In this document: piece after piece, positions 45,336-54,798 of the stretch
Position numbering within the stretch: the stretch's first letter is position 1
How the letters are laid out: each line of letters opens with the position of its first letter
From: Dysgonomonas mossii
GTDB lineage: Bacteria; Bacteroidota; Bacteroidia; Bacteroidales; Dysgonomonadaceae
NCBI RefSeq assembly: GCF_004569505.1
Contig: NZ_SPPK01000001.1
Coordinates: forward strand, 310,001-374,000
DNA: 64,000 nt
Direction: 5' to 3'
Notes under the pieces: model-generated
What the model saw: only the letters and a program-made list of their open reading frames with translations
Databases searched by the model: none
Told to the model about the DNA's origin: nothing
Made by a program: the position numbers and the translations under genes

Positions 45336-46721
45336 ATGCTTACAGTTGAGAAAATTGGCGGAACCTCCATGTCGCAGTTTAAAGATGTGCTGGAGAACGT
45401 CATTGTAGGAAAGAGAAAGCCGGAAGAAATGTACAATCGGATATTTGTTGTATCCGCATATAATAATGTCACTAACTGGCTATTGGAACATAAAAAAACA
45501 GGAGAGCCCGGAGTATATGTTCAATTTCTCGAAAATGCAGATTATAGCATCGGTTTAGATAGTCTGTGTCAAAGGCTTTTGCTTATAAATAAGGGTTTTG
45601 AAGAAATCGGCCTGAATCTATTAGAAGCAAGAGAATTTATTACCTTTCGCCTCAAACAGGCTAAAACAATGCTTCATAGTTTGAGCAAAGTTTTGGCTTC
45701 AGGATACGTAAATGCCGAAGATATCTGTTTAGCCGCACGCGAAATTTTAGCTTCGATAGGAGAGGCGCATTCAGCGTGGAATACTGTAAATATTTTGAAT
45801 AACAATGGTATTTCTGCTCGGTTTATCGATCTATGCGGATTTAATGACTCTCTGCCTCTTACAATAGATGAGCGTATTCATAGAGCATTCAAAGGTGTTG
45901 ATTTTAGTAAGGATGTTTGTGTCGCTACCGGCTATACGAAAGGTACTGAGGGTATTATGCGTGCATTTGATAGAGGTTATACAGAGGTTACTTTTAGCAA
46001 AATTGCCGTAGAGGTAAATGCCGACGAGGCTATTATCCATAAAGAATATCACTTGTCGAGCGCTGATCCGAATATAGTAGGTGTTGATAAGGTGGTTCCT
46101 GTAGGACGAACAAATTTTATTGTTGCCGATCAGTTGGCTGATATTGGTATGGAGGCTATTCATCCGAAAGCGTCTAAACCTTTGGAACTTGCAAATATCG
46201 ATATCCGTATCAAAAATACCTTTGAACCGGAACATCCGGGTACATTGATAACAAAAGAATATGTGTCGGAAATACCGAAGATAGAGATCGTTTCAGGTAC
46301 AGATAAGGTGTTAGCTGTAGAAATTCATGATCCAATGATGGTTGGAGAGGTTGGATTTGACTTGAGAATCATGCAGATATTTGCTAAATATAATGTGAGT
46401 TATATTCTCAAATCTACAAATGCAAACTCTATTACAATGGTGGTTTGGGACAATTATAAATCACGCGAAATGATAACAGACCTGGAGGCGACATTCTATC
46501 AGGTTATTGTAGAGCGTGTAGCTTTAGTATGTGTAATGGGTACCAATATTGCATTGCCCGGATTCTTGTATAGAGCCTCGAAAGCCCTGTTTCAAAAAGG
46601 AATCAATGTTGAGAGTTTTGCTCAATCTCTACGGCAGGTGAATATGCAGTTTGTAATAAAAAGAGAATTTTATAAAGACGCGGTAATTGCACTGAATGAT
46701 GAATTGTGTATAGAGAAATAG
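45336..46721 (+). CDS. Aspartate kinase
   Basis: This 461-residue enzyme phosphorylates L-aspartate, the first step to lysine, threonine and methionine. It starts VEKIGGTSMSQFKDV (usual KFGGTS, here KIGGTS). The catalytic middle contains VATGYTKGTEGIMRAFDRGYTE and EVNADEAIIHKEYH. ACT regulatory domains occupy the last ~150 residues (VLAVEIHDPMMVGEVGFDLRI, then VALVCVMGTNIALPGFLYRA). The separate monofunctional form differs from the ThrA-type fusion. It is monocistronic. Confidence 0.9.
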   Translation: MLTVEKIGGTSMSQFKDVLENVIVGKRKPEEMYNRIFVVSAYNNVTNWLLEHKKTGEPGVYVQFLENADYSIGLDSLCQRLLLINKGFEEIGLNLLEAREFITFRLKQAKTMLHSLSKVLASGYVNAEDICLAAREILASIGEAHSAWNTVNILNNNGISARFIDLCGFNDSLPLTIDERIHRAFKGVDFSKDVCVATGYTKGTEGIMRAFDRGYTEVTFSKIAVEVNADEAIIHKEYHLSSADPNIVGVDKVVPVGRTNFIVADQLADIGMEAIHPKASKPLELANIDIRIKNTFEPEHPGTLITKEYVSEIPKIEIVSGTDKVLAVEIHDPMMVGEVGFDLRIMQIFAKYNVSYILKSTNANSITMVVWDNYKSREMITDLEATFYQVIVERVALVCVMGTNIALPGFLYRASKALFQKGINVESFAQSLRQVNMQFVIKREFYKDAVIALNDELCIEK

Positions 46722-47131
46722 GTTAATAAGGGTTTTTTTATATTTTTTTTATTGTGTGAATTGATTTTTAGTTCTATTTTTGTTTGCTGAAACTAGAGTG
46801 ATCGTTTAATACCTTGTGGGGCACTTAAATAAAAAAGAATATCCACAATTACAGATATATAGACCTTTGAATTTGCTTGAACATTCTCTATTACAAAAGT
46901 TGCTTTTATTGGAAAATAAAAAACTGATTTCACCGTTACATTTGATTAGAAGTGTGAATAAAAGTGCAATGTTAGATGCGAAATACTTAAAAAATCAAAA
47001 TAATAGTATATTTGCATCCTATAATAATTGACCCTGTGTAATTTTATTGTTTTAAAATAAGGAGACTATTGAAAATTAAAAGATATAAATTTAAAAATTG
47101 ATTCACTAAACTTAAATTATTTATTATCATT
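46722..47131. other. 410-bp AT-rich gap with promoter for the TonB operon
   Basis: Two -7-like boxes are present on the plus strand: TATTTTTG at 46775-46782 and TATATTTG at 47007-47014. The second is the better candidate for exbB, with a leader of about 110 nt. A 71-codon GTG-started frame (46816-47031) overlaps the second box and is probably not a gene. No hairpin terminator for aspartate kinase is evident. Confidence 0.5.
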
Positions 47132-47953
47132 ATGGAAACTAAAAAACAACAACCAAAACAAAAACCAAGATCTAAAGGCGTTTCAGCTATGATAGTCGTT
47201 ATTGGATGTGCGATTGTAGCTCACCTATTCTTCTACCTAGTTGCCGGGGATAAGGCTAACTTTGACGAAAAAGGTCATCCACTACCAGGCAATTCACTAG
47301 GTGCATTATTCCAAGGAGGATGGGTAATTCCTATCGTTATCACGCTGTTACTAACAACACTTACTCTTTCTGTAGAGAGATTCTTTGCATTGAACAGAGC
47401 TAGTGGAAAAGGAAACACAGCTAAATTTGTGATGAATGCTAAAGCTAAATTAGAAGCTGGTGACATCGCAGGTGCAACAAAGCTATGTGACGAACAAAAA
47501 GGATCTGTGGCTAATATATTAAAAGCAGGATTAATCAGATATGCAGATGTTGAGAAAATTGCTGACAAGAACAATGACGAAAAAGCAGCAATGATTCAAA
47601 AAGAATTGGAAGAAGCTACAACTCTTGAACTTCCATATCTACAACAAAACTTATCAGTTATCGCTACTATCTCTACTCTAGGTACTTTGATGGGACTATT
47701 CGGAACTGTACTTGGTATGATTCGTTCGTTTGGTGCGATGGGTCAAGAAGGAGCTCCAGACTCTACAGCTCTTGCAGTAGGTATCTCTGAAGCACTTTAC
47801 AATACAGCTATGGGTATCGGTACTGGTGCTGCATCTATCATTTCTTATTCTTATTTCTCTGGAAAAGTTGAAGATATAACTAACGCTGTTGATGAAGTAG
47901 GTTTTGCTATCGGTCAAACTTATACTACTCTTCACGGAGGTCTATCTAAATAA
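47132..47953 (+). CDS. exbB: MotA/TolQ/ExbB proton channel family protein
   Basis: This 273-residue inner-membrane subunit of the TonB energy complex has a first helix at about 17-39 and a second near 62-83. The conserved C-terminal double helix region is PYLQQNLSVIATISTLGTLMGLFGTVLGMIRSF and LYNTAMGIGTGAASIISY. With ExbD it forms the proton-driven motor that energises TonB-dependent outer-membrane transport. It leads a gene series exbB-exbD-exbD-tonB-small membrane protein-PstS-like-TPR with short gaps. Confidence 0.95.
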   Translation: METKKQQPKQKPRSKGVSAMIVVIGCAIVAHLFFYLVAGDKANFDEKGHPLPGNSLGALFQGGWVIPIVITLLLTTLTLSVERFFALNRASGKGNTAKFVMNAKAKLEAGDIAGATKLCDEQKGSVANILKAGLIRYADVEKIADKNNDEKAAMIQKELEEATTLELPYLQQNLSVIATISTLGTLMGLFGTVLGMIRSFGAMGQEGAPDSTALAVGISEALYNTAMGIGTGAASIISYSYFSGKVEDITNAVDEVGFAIGQTYTTLHGGLSK

Positions 47954-48024
47954 TTAACAATTTTTTTTCAGAACAATTTGTGGAATTCATATAAGATTCC
48001 ACTCTAATAAGTAAAAGTAAGAAA

Positions 48025-48636
48025 ATGGGAAAGACAAAAGTAAAAAAACAGAGCACATTCATCGACATGACGGCGATGAGTGACGTTACTGTACTCTTGC
48101 TCACATTCTTTATGCTTACTGCTACCTTCTTACCAAAAGAGCCGGTACAGGTAATGACTCCACAGTCAGTATCTGAGGTGAAAGTGCCTGAATATAATGT
48201 GTTGAATATATTGATAGATCCACAAGGAAAGGTATTCTTGAATATAGACAAACCAGAAAATAAAAAGGCGGTATTGGAAAAGATGGGGCAAGATTATGGT
48301 ATTACATTCACCGATAAGCAGATTAGATCTTTCATAGAACAAACACACATTGGTGTGCCTATGAACAGAATGGCTGCTTTCCTTGATATGCCATTGAGCA
48401 CTCAAGATAGTGAGATAAAGAAATGGGGTGTGCCATCTGATAGTGTAAACGATCAGTTTTCACGTTGGGTACAACATGCACGCGAAATTGGAGGCGATGA
48501 TATGGGTATTGCTATCAAAGCAGACCAGTCAACAGCTTATCCATTGGTGGATAAGGTATTGAAAAGTCTTGTGAAGATGAAAGAAAACCGTTATAGCCTC
48601 ATAACATCTCTAAGGGGAATGCCGGAAGGCGTATAA
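48025..48636 (+). CDS. exbD: ExbD/TolR biopolymer transporter (first of two)
   Basis: This 203-residue protein has a short cytoplasmic start, one membrane helix (about 12-34) carrying the proton-path Asp in TFIDMTAMSDVTVLLLTFFM, and a periplasmic domain. It pairs with ExbB. A second, different ExbD follows; Bacteroidetes operons commonly carry two. Confidence 0.93.
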   Translation: MGKTKVKKQSTFIDMTAMSDVTVLLLTFFMLTATFLPKEPVQVMTPQSVSEVKVPEYNVLNILIDPQGKVFLNIDKPENKKAVLEKMGQDYGITFTDKQIRSFIEQTHIGVPMNRMAAFLDMPLSTQDSEIKKWGVPSDSVNDQFSRWVQHAREIGGDDMGIAIKADQSTAYPLVDKVLKSLVKMKENRYSLITSLRGMPEGV

Positions 48637-48669
48637 AACATGATTTAAACATTAAAAAAAGAAAAAATT

Positions 48670-49332
48670 ATGGCAGAAGTACAACAGTCCGGTGGTGGAG
48701 AAGAGAAAAAAGGTAAACCCAAGAAACAGACCCTGAGAGTAGACTTTACTCCGATGGTGGATATGAACATGCTCTTGATTACATTCTTCATGTTCTGTAC
48801 AACATTGAGTAAACCGCAAATCATGGATATTGCGATGCCTACAGATCAGAAACTTACTGAAGAGGATGAAGTGAAGGTCAAGGAGTCTAAAGCTATTACT
48901 TTGATTCTAGGAGAAGACAATAAAGTATATTACTATACAGGTATGCCTAACTATAGTGACTATACTACCTTGAAAGAAACTGATTATTCCCCTGAAGGAC
49001 TTCGTAAAGTTTTACTGGAACGCAATGCCCCTATTGTAGCAAAAATGAGGGAATTGAGACAGGAGAAGTTTGAGAAGAAAAATAAAATGTCAGAGGAAGA
49101 ATTTAAAACAAGATCGAAAACAATAAAAGAAGATAAGGATGGACAAGTAGTGGTTATTAAACCAACATCCGAAGCTAGTTATAAAAATCTTGTTGATGCT
49201 CTTGATGAAATGCAAATTTGCAGTATTGCAAAATATGCAATTGTGGATATGACCGAGGGTGACCAATTCTTGCTTGAGAACCTGAAAAGTAAAGGGGCTT
49301 ATGGCGCTAGTGCTGCACCACCAAAAAATTAA
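48670..49332 (+). CDS. exbD: ExbD/TolR biopolymer transporter (second of two)
   Basis: This 220-residue protein has a Lys-rich N-terminus and one membrane helix with the conserved Asp in RVDFTPMVDMNMLLITFFM (about 24-42). The periplasmic domain has a basic, probably helical insert (RELRQEKFEKKNKMSEEEF, about 126-144) that the first ExbD lacks. It probably forms a heteromeric peptidoglycan-binding gate with the first ExbD (inference). Confidence 0.93.
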   Translation: MAEVQQSGGGEEKKGKPKKQTLRVDFTPMVDMNMLLITFFMFCTTLSKPQIMDIAMPTDQKLTEEDEVKVKESKAITLILGEDNKVYYYTGMPNYSDYTTLKETDYSPEGLRKVLLERNAPIVAKMRELRQEKFEKKNKMSEEEFKTRSKTIKEDKDGQVVVIKPTSEASYKNLVDALDEMQICSIAKYAIVDMTEGDQFLLENLKSKGAYGASAAPPKN

Positions 49333-49356
49333 TCACATTAAGAAAGGAGTAAAATT

Positions 49357-50193
49357 ATGGGAAAAGATATAAAATTGAATTCCTCCGAATGGTGTGATGT
49401 AGTTTTTGAAGGTAAGAATAAAAACTATGGAGCTTACAAGCTACGTCAATCATCATCGAAGAGACATATCGTTGCGTTTTTAGTAATCCTTGCGCTTGCA
49501 ATATTTGTGTCGGCTTTACCGAGTCTGGTATCAGTAGTAAAGAGCCTTACTCAAAGCAATACAGGGCCAATGGAGGATACTTTCGAGTTATCTAATATTC
49601 CGGTAGATCAAGAAATTCCGGAAGAGAATAAGATTAAACAAGAAACAGCTCCGCCGCCTCCACCGTTGAAAACAACAGTGAAGTTTGTGCCTCCTAAGAT
49701 TGCAAAAGACGACGAGGTGCGTGAAGATCAGGAAATGAAGTCACAGGATGAAATCCAGGAAACTAAAATCCAAATTTCGGTGGCTGACGTGAAAGGTACA
49801 AATGATAAAACAGGTGTCGATATCGCTGAGTTGAGAGAACACAAGGTGATAGTAGAAGAAAAACCTGCCGTTGAAAAACCTTTCGTTACTGTAGAACAGA
49901 TGCCAACTTTCCCGGGAGGCGAGATGGAAATGCAAAAGTATATTGCTTCCAATCTCAAATATCCGGTAGTGGCTCAAGAATCAGGTATTCAAGGACGTGT
50001 AACAGTACGTTTCGTTGTTTCTAAAACAGGAGCAATTGAAGATGTAAACGTAATTCGTGGTATCGACCCATCGTGCGATAAAGAAGCTGTACGTGTGGTT
50101 AAATCGATGCCGAAATGGATACCGGGAAAACAAAATGGATTGAATGTACCTGTGTACTTTACTCTCCCTATCGTATTCCGTTTGAAACAGTAA
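49357..50193 (+). CDS. tonB: TonB energy transducer
   Basis: This 278-residue protein has an N-terminal M56-like short motif (FEGKNKNYGAYKLRQ), one membrane helix (about 31-53) and a Pro/Glu/Lys-rich periplasmic span (TAPPPPPLKTTVKFVPPK). The C-terminal TonB domain (about 190-278) has YIASNLKYPVVAQESGIQGR, VRFVVSKTGAIEDV and VPVYFTLPIVFRL. It transmits ExbBD energy to TonB-dependent receptors. Confidence 0.95.
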   Translation: MGKDIKLNSSEWCDVVFEGKNKNYGAYKLRQSSSKRHIVAFLVILALAIFVSALPSLVSVVKSLTQSNTGPMEDTFELSNIPVDQEIPEENKIKQETAPPPPPLKTTVKFVPPKIAKDDEVREDQEMKSQDEIQETKIQISVADVKGTNDKTGVDIAELREHKVIVEEKPAVEKPFVTVEQMPTFPGGEMEMQKYIASNLKYPVVAQESGIQGRVTVRFVVSKTGAIEDVNVIRGIDPSCDKEAVRVVKSMPKWIPGKQNGLNVPVYFTLPIVFRLKQ

Positions 50194-50262
50194 AAGTGAA
50201 TATTTATTGAGATTTTTATAAAAAATTGTAAATAAGACTTAGTAAAGAAGAGAAGTTGGAGT

Positions 50263-50499
50263 ATGAAAGACACATCTTCTCTTCTTTTTCCAATAAAAAA
50301 AGGTATGAAAGAAGGAAAAAAAATATCGGGAAAAGCAATATTTGGTATATTTATGGTATTGTTTTATCTATGTGTGTCAGTTTTGATGGTATTTACCCCT
50401 ATTTTCGATAATGTACATATCTTGCTTCGTGTGGCCATGGGTGTGCTGTTGTTTTTGTATGGCATATTTAGAGGATACCGTGCGTGGAAACAATTTTAA
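50263..50499 (+). CDS. Small two-span membrane protein of the TonB operon
   Basis: This 78-residue protein has a basic N-terminus (KKGMKEGKKISGK) and two hydrophobic helices (about 24-45 and 52-70), ending RGYRAWKQF. It is not a recognised family. It sits between tonB and the PstS-like gene, where Bacteroidales often have a protein of this size, so it may be a small accessory subunit. A second in-frame ATG at 50305 is possible. Confidence 0.65.
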   Translation: MKDTSSLLFPIKKGMKEGKKISGKAIFGIFMVLFYLCVSVLMVFTPIFDNVHILLRVAMGVLLFLYGIFRGYRAWKQF

Positions 50500-50520
50500 A
50501 CGAATTATCTGTTTTTTGTT

Positions 50521-51504
50521 ATGAAAAATCTTAGTCTTATTGTATGTATTTTTGCTTTTATCTTTCTCTTTTCTTGTAGCGACCAGAGAAAGATAACACG
50601 AACAGATACGCCCACAAGTGGTATAGCTGAGATAGCTGTTGATGAATGCTTTGCTCCTGTAATACAAGAACAGGTTGATGTTTTTGGAGCTTTAAATCAC
50701 GAAGCTCTGGTTATTCCCATATTTACCAGTGAAAATGAAGCATTTAATTTATTTATGAAAGATAGCTTGCGTGTAATAATTGCTACACGACAACTTACTG
50801 CCAACGAAACACAAATTATAAAAGAACGCAAACAAGCACCACGTACACAGCGGCTTGCTATTGATGGTATTGCCCTTATTGTAAACAAAGAAAATATGGA
50901 CACTTTGATTACAGTGTCTGATATTAAAAAAATAATGACAGGTAAGATTAAGGATTGGAAGGAGATAAATCCGAAATCTAAACTGGGTGAAATATCGGTC
51001 GTATTCGATAGCCCTAATTCCAGTACTGTCAGATTTATAAAAGATTCGATCTGTGGAGGCGAGCCTCTCAGTCAGAATGTGAAAGCGAGATCGGCAGACA
51101 GCGTTAAAAATGTCAACCTGCAAGAACGTACACCCAATCAGCAAGTGATAGATTATGTTGCTGCTGTTCCTAATGCGATAGGTATTATCGGTGTCAATTG
51201 GATTAGCAATCCATCCGATCCTAAAAATTTAAGCTTTATTAATAGTATAAATGTTATGTCGGTAAGCTCAGAAGATAAAGCCACTGAGGAAAACAGTTTT
51301 AAACCATTTGCCGCATATTTAGTCTTAAAAAAATACCCGCTAACGAGAGATATTTTTATTATAATCTCAGATGTCAAAGGTGGATTACCTTCAGGTTTTG
51401 TTACCTTTGCTGCAGGAGAGAAAGGACAACGTATTATACTCAAGGCCGGGCTTTATCCCGCAAATGTACCTACCAGACTGGTAAGAGCAAACCCAACATT
51501 TTAG
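50521..51504 (+). CDS. PstS-like phosphate-binding lipoprotein of the TonB operon
   Basis: This 327-residue protein has a lipoprotein signal (FLFSC, Cys19) and a type II periplasmic binding fold (PBP-like). It contains the region RLAIDGIALIVNKENMDTL and KIMTGKIKDWKEINPKS, typical of PstS-family loops around the phosphate site. No pstCAB genes are near; its place downstream of tonB suggests a role with TonB-ExbBD in place of an ABC importer. The ligand is unknown. Confidence 0.85.
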   Translation: MKNLSLIVCIFAFIFLFSCSDQRKITRTDTPTSGIAEIAVDECFAPVIQEQVDVFGALNHEALVIPIFTSENEAFNLFMKDSLRVIIATRQLTANETQIIKERKQAPRTQRLAIDGIALIVNKENMDTLITVSDIKKIMTGKIKDWKEINPKSKLGEISVVFDSPNSSTVRFIKDSICGGEPLSQNVKARSADSVKNVNLQERTPNQQVIDYVAAVPNAIGIIGVNWISNPSDPKNLSFINSINVMSVSSEDKATEENSFKPFAAYLVLKKYPLTRDIFIIISDVKGGLPSGFVTFAAGEKGQRIILKAGLYPANVPTRLVRANPTF

Positions 51505-51559
51505 GATAGGCCTGATATCTGTCACATATAAATAAATATTAATAAAAATAGTATAGAAG

Positions 51560-53212
51560 ATGAAAATGAAGTATTTAGTGAGCGCATTTTTGAGCTTAGC
51601 GATAAGCTTGTCGGCATTTGCGCAAAATAGCCCGGGAGCAGATTATCTGAGCCTTGGTGAAACCAAACTAGCGAAAGAATATTTTACTAAAAACGTAGGG
51701 CAGAATCCTGAAGAATCTCATTATTATCTGGGAGAAATTGCAATTCTGGAAAATAACTTGACTGAAGCTAAGTCTCAGTTTGAGCAAAGTGCGGCAGCAA
51801 CTACTGAACTAGGTCTTGGTGCTGTAGGATTGGCTAAATTGCAATTAAAGTCAAACCCTAAGGTTGCAGAAGATCAATTAAAAGAAGTTCAAAAAAAGAA
51901 TAAAAAGAATGTAACTGTTCTTTTAGCAATAGCAAAAGCATATTTTGATAATGGCATGAAAGACAAAGCCACTTTGATGATTGCTGAAGCTAAGAAGGCA
52001 GATAAGAAATCACCATATTCATACATTCTCGAAGGAGATATGTTAGCCAAAGAAAACAATCCGGGCGGAGCAGCAGGTCAGTACGATCAGGCTATCAACT
52101 TTGATCCTAACTGTGTATTGGCTTATATGAAAGGTGCTAAGGTATATGAATATATTAATCGTAACACAGCAGCCGATTTGTTGAAAAAAGCGATAGAAAT
52201 CAAACCTGAATATAAGATTGCTTACAAAGATCTTGCTGACTTGTATTACAGAGACGGTTTTTATCCGGATGCTATTGCTGCATACAAAGAATTCTTTAAG
52301 GGTGGCGATTACACCGTAGATGATATTACTCGTTATGCTGCATCAGAGTACTTTACACAAGGATATTCAGGTGCAAAGAATCTGATTAATGAAGGTTTGA
52401 AACGCGAACCAAACAGCTTCGTGTTGAATCGTTTGTTGATGTATATCGAAAATGAAACAAAAAACTATCAGGACGGTTTAGCTGCAGGAGACAAGTTCTT
52501 CAGTATACCTAGATCTGAGGTTGATACAGTGAAATATTTGGTTTCAGACTATATGGCTTATGGAAATATACTATCTGAAACAGGCAATAAAGCTAAGGCT
52601 ATAGAGCAATATCAGAAAGCTATAAAATTAGATCCTAGCAAAGTAAGCTTGTTTAAAGAGATCGCTACAGCTTCTGCCAAAGATCAGATGTACGCTGAAG
52701 CGGCTAATTATTACAAAGAATACATCCAGATGCTTGGAGAAAGGGCAGAAGCAACTGATTATTATCAATTAGGTAGCTACTATCTATCTGCAGCATCTAA
52801 AGTTGAATCTGATAAATCTTTAACTCCGGAGCAAGTAAAAGAACAATCTATTGCGCTATACAAACAAGCAGATGCAGCTTTTGCTGTAGTTGCAGAACGT
52901 AAGCCGGATAGTTATTTAGGATTCTATCAGAGAGCACGTACAAACTATCAGATGGACCCGGACTCGGAGCAAGGATTGGCAAAACCATTCTATGAAGAAA
53001 CAATTAAAGTGCTGTTGGCTGATCCGGAACCAAGCAGCAAAATATTGATAGAAGCATATAGCTATTTGAGCTACTATTATTATTTACAGTTTGAGAAAAG
53101 CAAAAAGGCTGATGATAAAGCAAATGTAAAATTATATGCAGAAAAGGTTCTTGAACTAGATCCTGAAAATGCAAATGGTAAAGCTTTATTTGAATTTGCT
53201 AATGGCAAGTAA
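51560..53212 (+). CDS. Periplasmic tetratricopeptide-repeat protein of the TonB operon
   Basis: This 550-residue protein has a signal peptide (about 1-22, ending FAQ) followed by many TPR units, e.g. ALLKKAIEIKPEYKIAYKDLADLYYRDG-like repeats around residues 110-250 and AIEQYQKAIKLDPSKVSLFKEIA (about 350-373). It should be a periplasmic scaffold. The consistent linkage with exbBD-tonB in Bacteroidales suggests it helps the energised outer-membrane transport machinery. It ends at a clear terminator. Confidence 0.88.
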   Translation: MKMKYLVSAFLSLAISLSAFAQNSPGADYLSLGETKLAKEYFTKNVGQNPEESHYYLGEIAILENNLTEAKSQFEQSAAATTELGLGAVGLAKLQLKSNPKVAEDQLKEVQKKNKKNVTVLLAIAKAYFDNGMKDKATLMIAEAKKADKKSPYSYILEGDMLAKENNPGGAAGQYDQAINFDPNCVLAYMKGAKVYEYINRNTAADLLKKAIEIKPEYKIAYKDLADLYYRDGFYPDAIAAYKEFFKGGDYTVDDITRYAASEYFTQGYSGAKNLINEGLKREPNSFVLNRLLMYIENETKNYQDGLAAGDKFFSIPRSEVDTVKYLVSDYMAYGNILSETGNKAKAIEQYQKAIKLDPSKVSLFKEIATASAKDQMYAEAANYYKEYIQMLGERAEATDYYQLGSYYLSAASKVESDKSLTPEQVKEQSIALYKQADAAFAVVAERKPDSYLGFYQRARTNYQMDPDSEQGLAKPFYEETIKVLLADPEPSSKILIEAYSYLSYYYYLQFEKSKKADDKANVKLYAEKVLELDPENANGKALFEFANGK

Positions 53213-53235
53213 ATAAATAGATATAAAATATGAGA

Positions 53236-53272
53236 AACAGCCTGTATCAATTTTGATGCAGGCTGTTTTTTT
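53236..53272 (+). terminator. Intrinsic terminator of the TonB operon
   Basis: 9-bp stem AACAGCCTG / CAGGCTGTT with a partly paired 14-nt loop, then seven T. Confidence 0.9.
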
Positions 53273-53304
53273 ATATAGAATAATTTTAAATTGAGAAAAA
53301 GATG

Positions 53305-53312
53305 TATCTTTG
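53305..53312 (+). promoter_or_regulatory. -7 promoter element for the metK leader
   Basis: TATCTTTG matches TAnnTTTG; transcription would start just before the riboswitch-like element. Confidence 0.7.
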
Positions 53313-53321
53313 CACTCAATT

Positions 53322-53372
53322 AAGTGGATAGATTTGTATTGATTGCAACCACATGAAAAAATGCTAAACCAT
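53322..53372 (+). promoter_or_regulatory. SAM-II riboswitch upstream of metK
   Basis: The leader has P1 GTGG (53324-53327) paired with CCAC (53349-53352). Between them lies GATTTG...TTGATTGCAA, followed by an A-rich spacer and TGCTAAACCA. This order and these conserved blocks match the SAM-II aptamer of alpha-proteobacteria and Bacteroidetes as recalled. In that class the 3' segment forms a pseudoknot with the loop when SAM is bound, usually lowering translation. Its position upstream of the SAM synthetase fits feedback control. The start codon lies about 58 nt downstream. Confidence 0.8.
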
Positions 53373-53430
53373 TTTCTGCACTGCATTATAATACATATCT
53401 TCCTGTTTTTATTACAATAAAACAATATTT

Positions 53431-54699
53431 ATGAGTTATTTATTTACATCTGAATCTGTATCAGAAGGTCACCCTGATAAAGTGGCAGATCAGATATCAG
53501 ACTCCTTATTGGACGAATTCTTGGCCTATGATGCTGATTCGAAGGTCGCATGCGAAACATTGGTAACTACCGGACAGGTGGTTTTGGCAGGAGAAGTAAA
53601 ATCAAAAGCATATATCGATATTCCCGAAACGGCACGTAAAGTGATCGAGCGTATAGGGTATACTAAAAGTGAATACCAGTTTGAGGCTCAATCTTGCGGG
53701 GTGCTGTCTGCCATACATGAGCAATCCGATGATATCAACAGAGGTGTTGATGGCAAATCCGATCCGATGGATCAGGGAGCGGGAGATCAGGGTATGATGT
53801 TTGGCTACGCAACAAACGAAACAGACAATTATATGCCATTAGCACTAGACTTGTCTCATGCATTGTTGAGAGAATTAGCCGTTATACGCAAAAATGAATT
53901 GCATTTGATGCCATACCTTCGTCCTGATGCCAAATCGCAGGTAACGATCGAGTATGATGACAACGGCACGCCTTTGAGAATAGATACAATCGTTATTTCT
54001 ACTCAGCATGATGATTTTGCTGACGACGAGGCAATGCAGGCTAAAATAAAAGAAGATGTGATCAATATCCTTATACCTCGTGTGAAGGAGAAGTATAAGT
54101 TCAGAGATGATATTACGAAGCTCTTTACAACTGATATTACTTATCATGTAAACCCTACCGGACGTTTTGTTATAGGAGGGCCTCATGGAGATACCGGCCT
54201 GACAGGACGTAAAATCATAGTTGATACTTACGGAGGTAAGGGTGCGCATGGCGGTGGTGCTTTTTCGGGTAAAGATCCTTCAAAAGTAGACCGTTCGGCT
54301 GCCTATGCGGCTCGTCATATTGCAAAAAACCTTGTTGCTGCCGGTGTGTCTTCCGAAATACTTGTTCAGGTATCGTATGCAATTGGTGTTGCCAAACCTA
54401 TGAATATTTATGTAAATACATATGGCAAGGGTACCGTAAATCTTTCGGATGGTGAGATAGCCGTTAAGGTAGAGGAGCTGTTCGACATGCGACCAAAAGC
54501 AATAGAGCAACGCCTGAAATTACGCAATCCTATCTATGCTGAAACTGCTGCTTATGGGCATATGGGGCGTGAGCCGGAAACCGTAACTAAACATTTTCAA
54601 TCACGCTACAATCCTCAGGGAATAACTCGCGAAGTAGAGTTGTTTACATGGGAAAAGTTAGACTACGTAGATGTGATAAAAAAAGAGTTTAATCTGTAA
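53431..54699 (+). CDS. metK: S-adenosylmethionine synthetase
   Basis: This 422-residue enzyme makes SAM from methionine and ATP. It starts [20 protein letters not shown], with the signature hexapeptide region [12 protein letters not shown] and the P-loop-like [21 protein letters not shown]. Its length matches the longer Bacteroidetes form. The SAM-II aptamer in its leader predicts feedback repression by its product. Confidence 0.98.
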   Translation: MSYLFTSESVSEGHPDKVADQISDSLLDEFLAYDADSKVACETLVTTGQVVLAGEVKSKAYIDIPETARKVIERIGYTKSEYQFEAQSCGVLSAIHEQSDDINRGVDGKSDPMDQGAGDQGMMFGYATNETDNYMPLALDLSHALLRELAVIRKNELHLMPYLRPDAKSQVTIEYDDNGTPLRIDTIVISTQHDDFADDEAMQAKIKEDVINILIPRVKEKYKFRDDITKLFTTDITYHVNPTGRFVIGGPHGDTGLTGRKIIVDTYGGKGAHGGGAFSGKDPSKVDRSAAYAARHIAKNLVAAGVSSEILVQVSYAIGVAKPMNIYVNTYGKGTVNLSDGEIAVKVEELFDMRPKAIEQRLKLRNPIYAETAAYGHMGREPETVTKHFQSRYNPQGITREVELFTWEKLDYVDVIKKEFNL

Positions 54700-54711
54700 T
54701 ATAATAATATA

Positions 54712-54750
54712 GCACATACTTGTTCTGCAATAGAGCAAGTATGTGCTTTC
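54712..54750 (+). terminator. Intrinsic terminator after metK
   Basis: 11-bp stem GCACATACTTG / CAAGTATGTGC (54712-54746), extended by TCT/AGA inside the loop, then a short T-run. Confidence 0.75.
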
Positions 54751-54798
54751 AAGTATATAAGAGCTTTGATTAACGATACAGTACCATACATAGGTGTA

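Noticed and set aside
46816..47031. 71-codon frame with GTG start upstream of exbB
   Set aside because: It overlaps the best promoter box for exbB (47007-47014) and has no recognisable motif.
53373..53430. Transcription terminator after the SAM-II element
   Set aside because: No stable hairpin followed by a T-run is present before metK, so control is more likely at translation.
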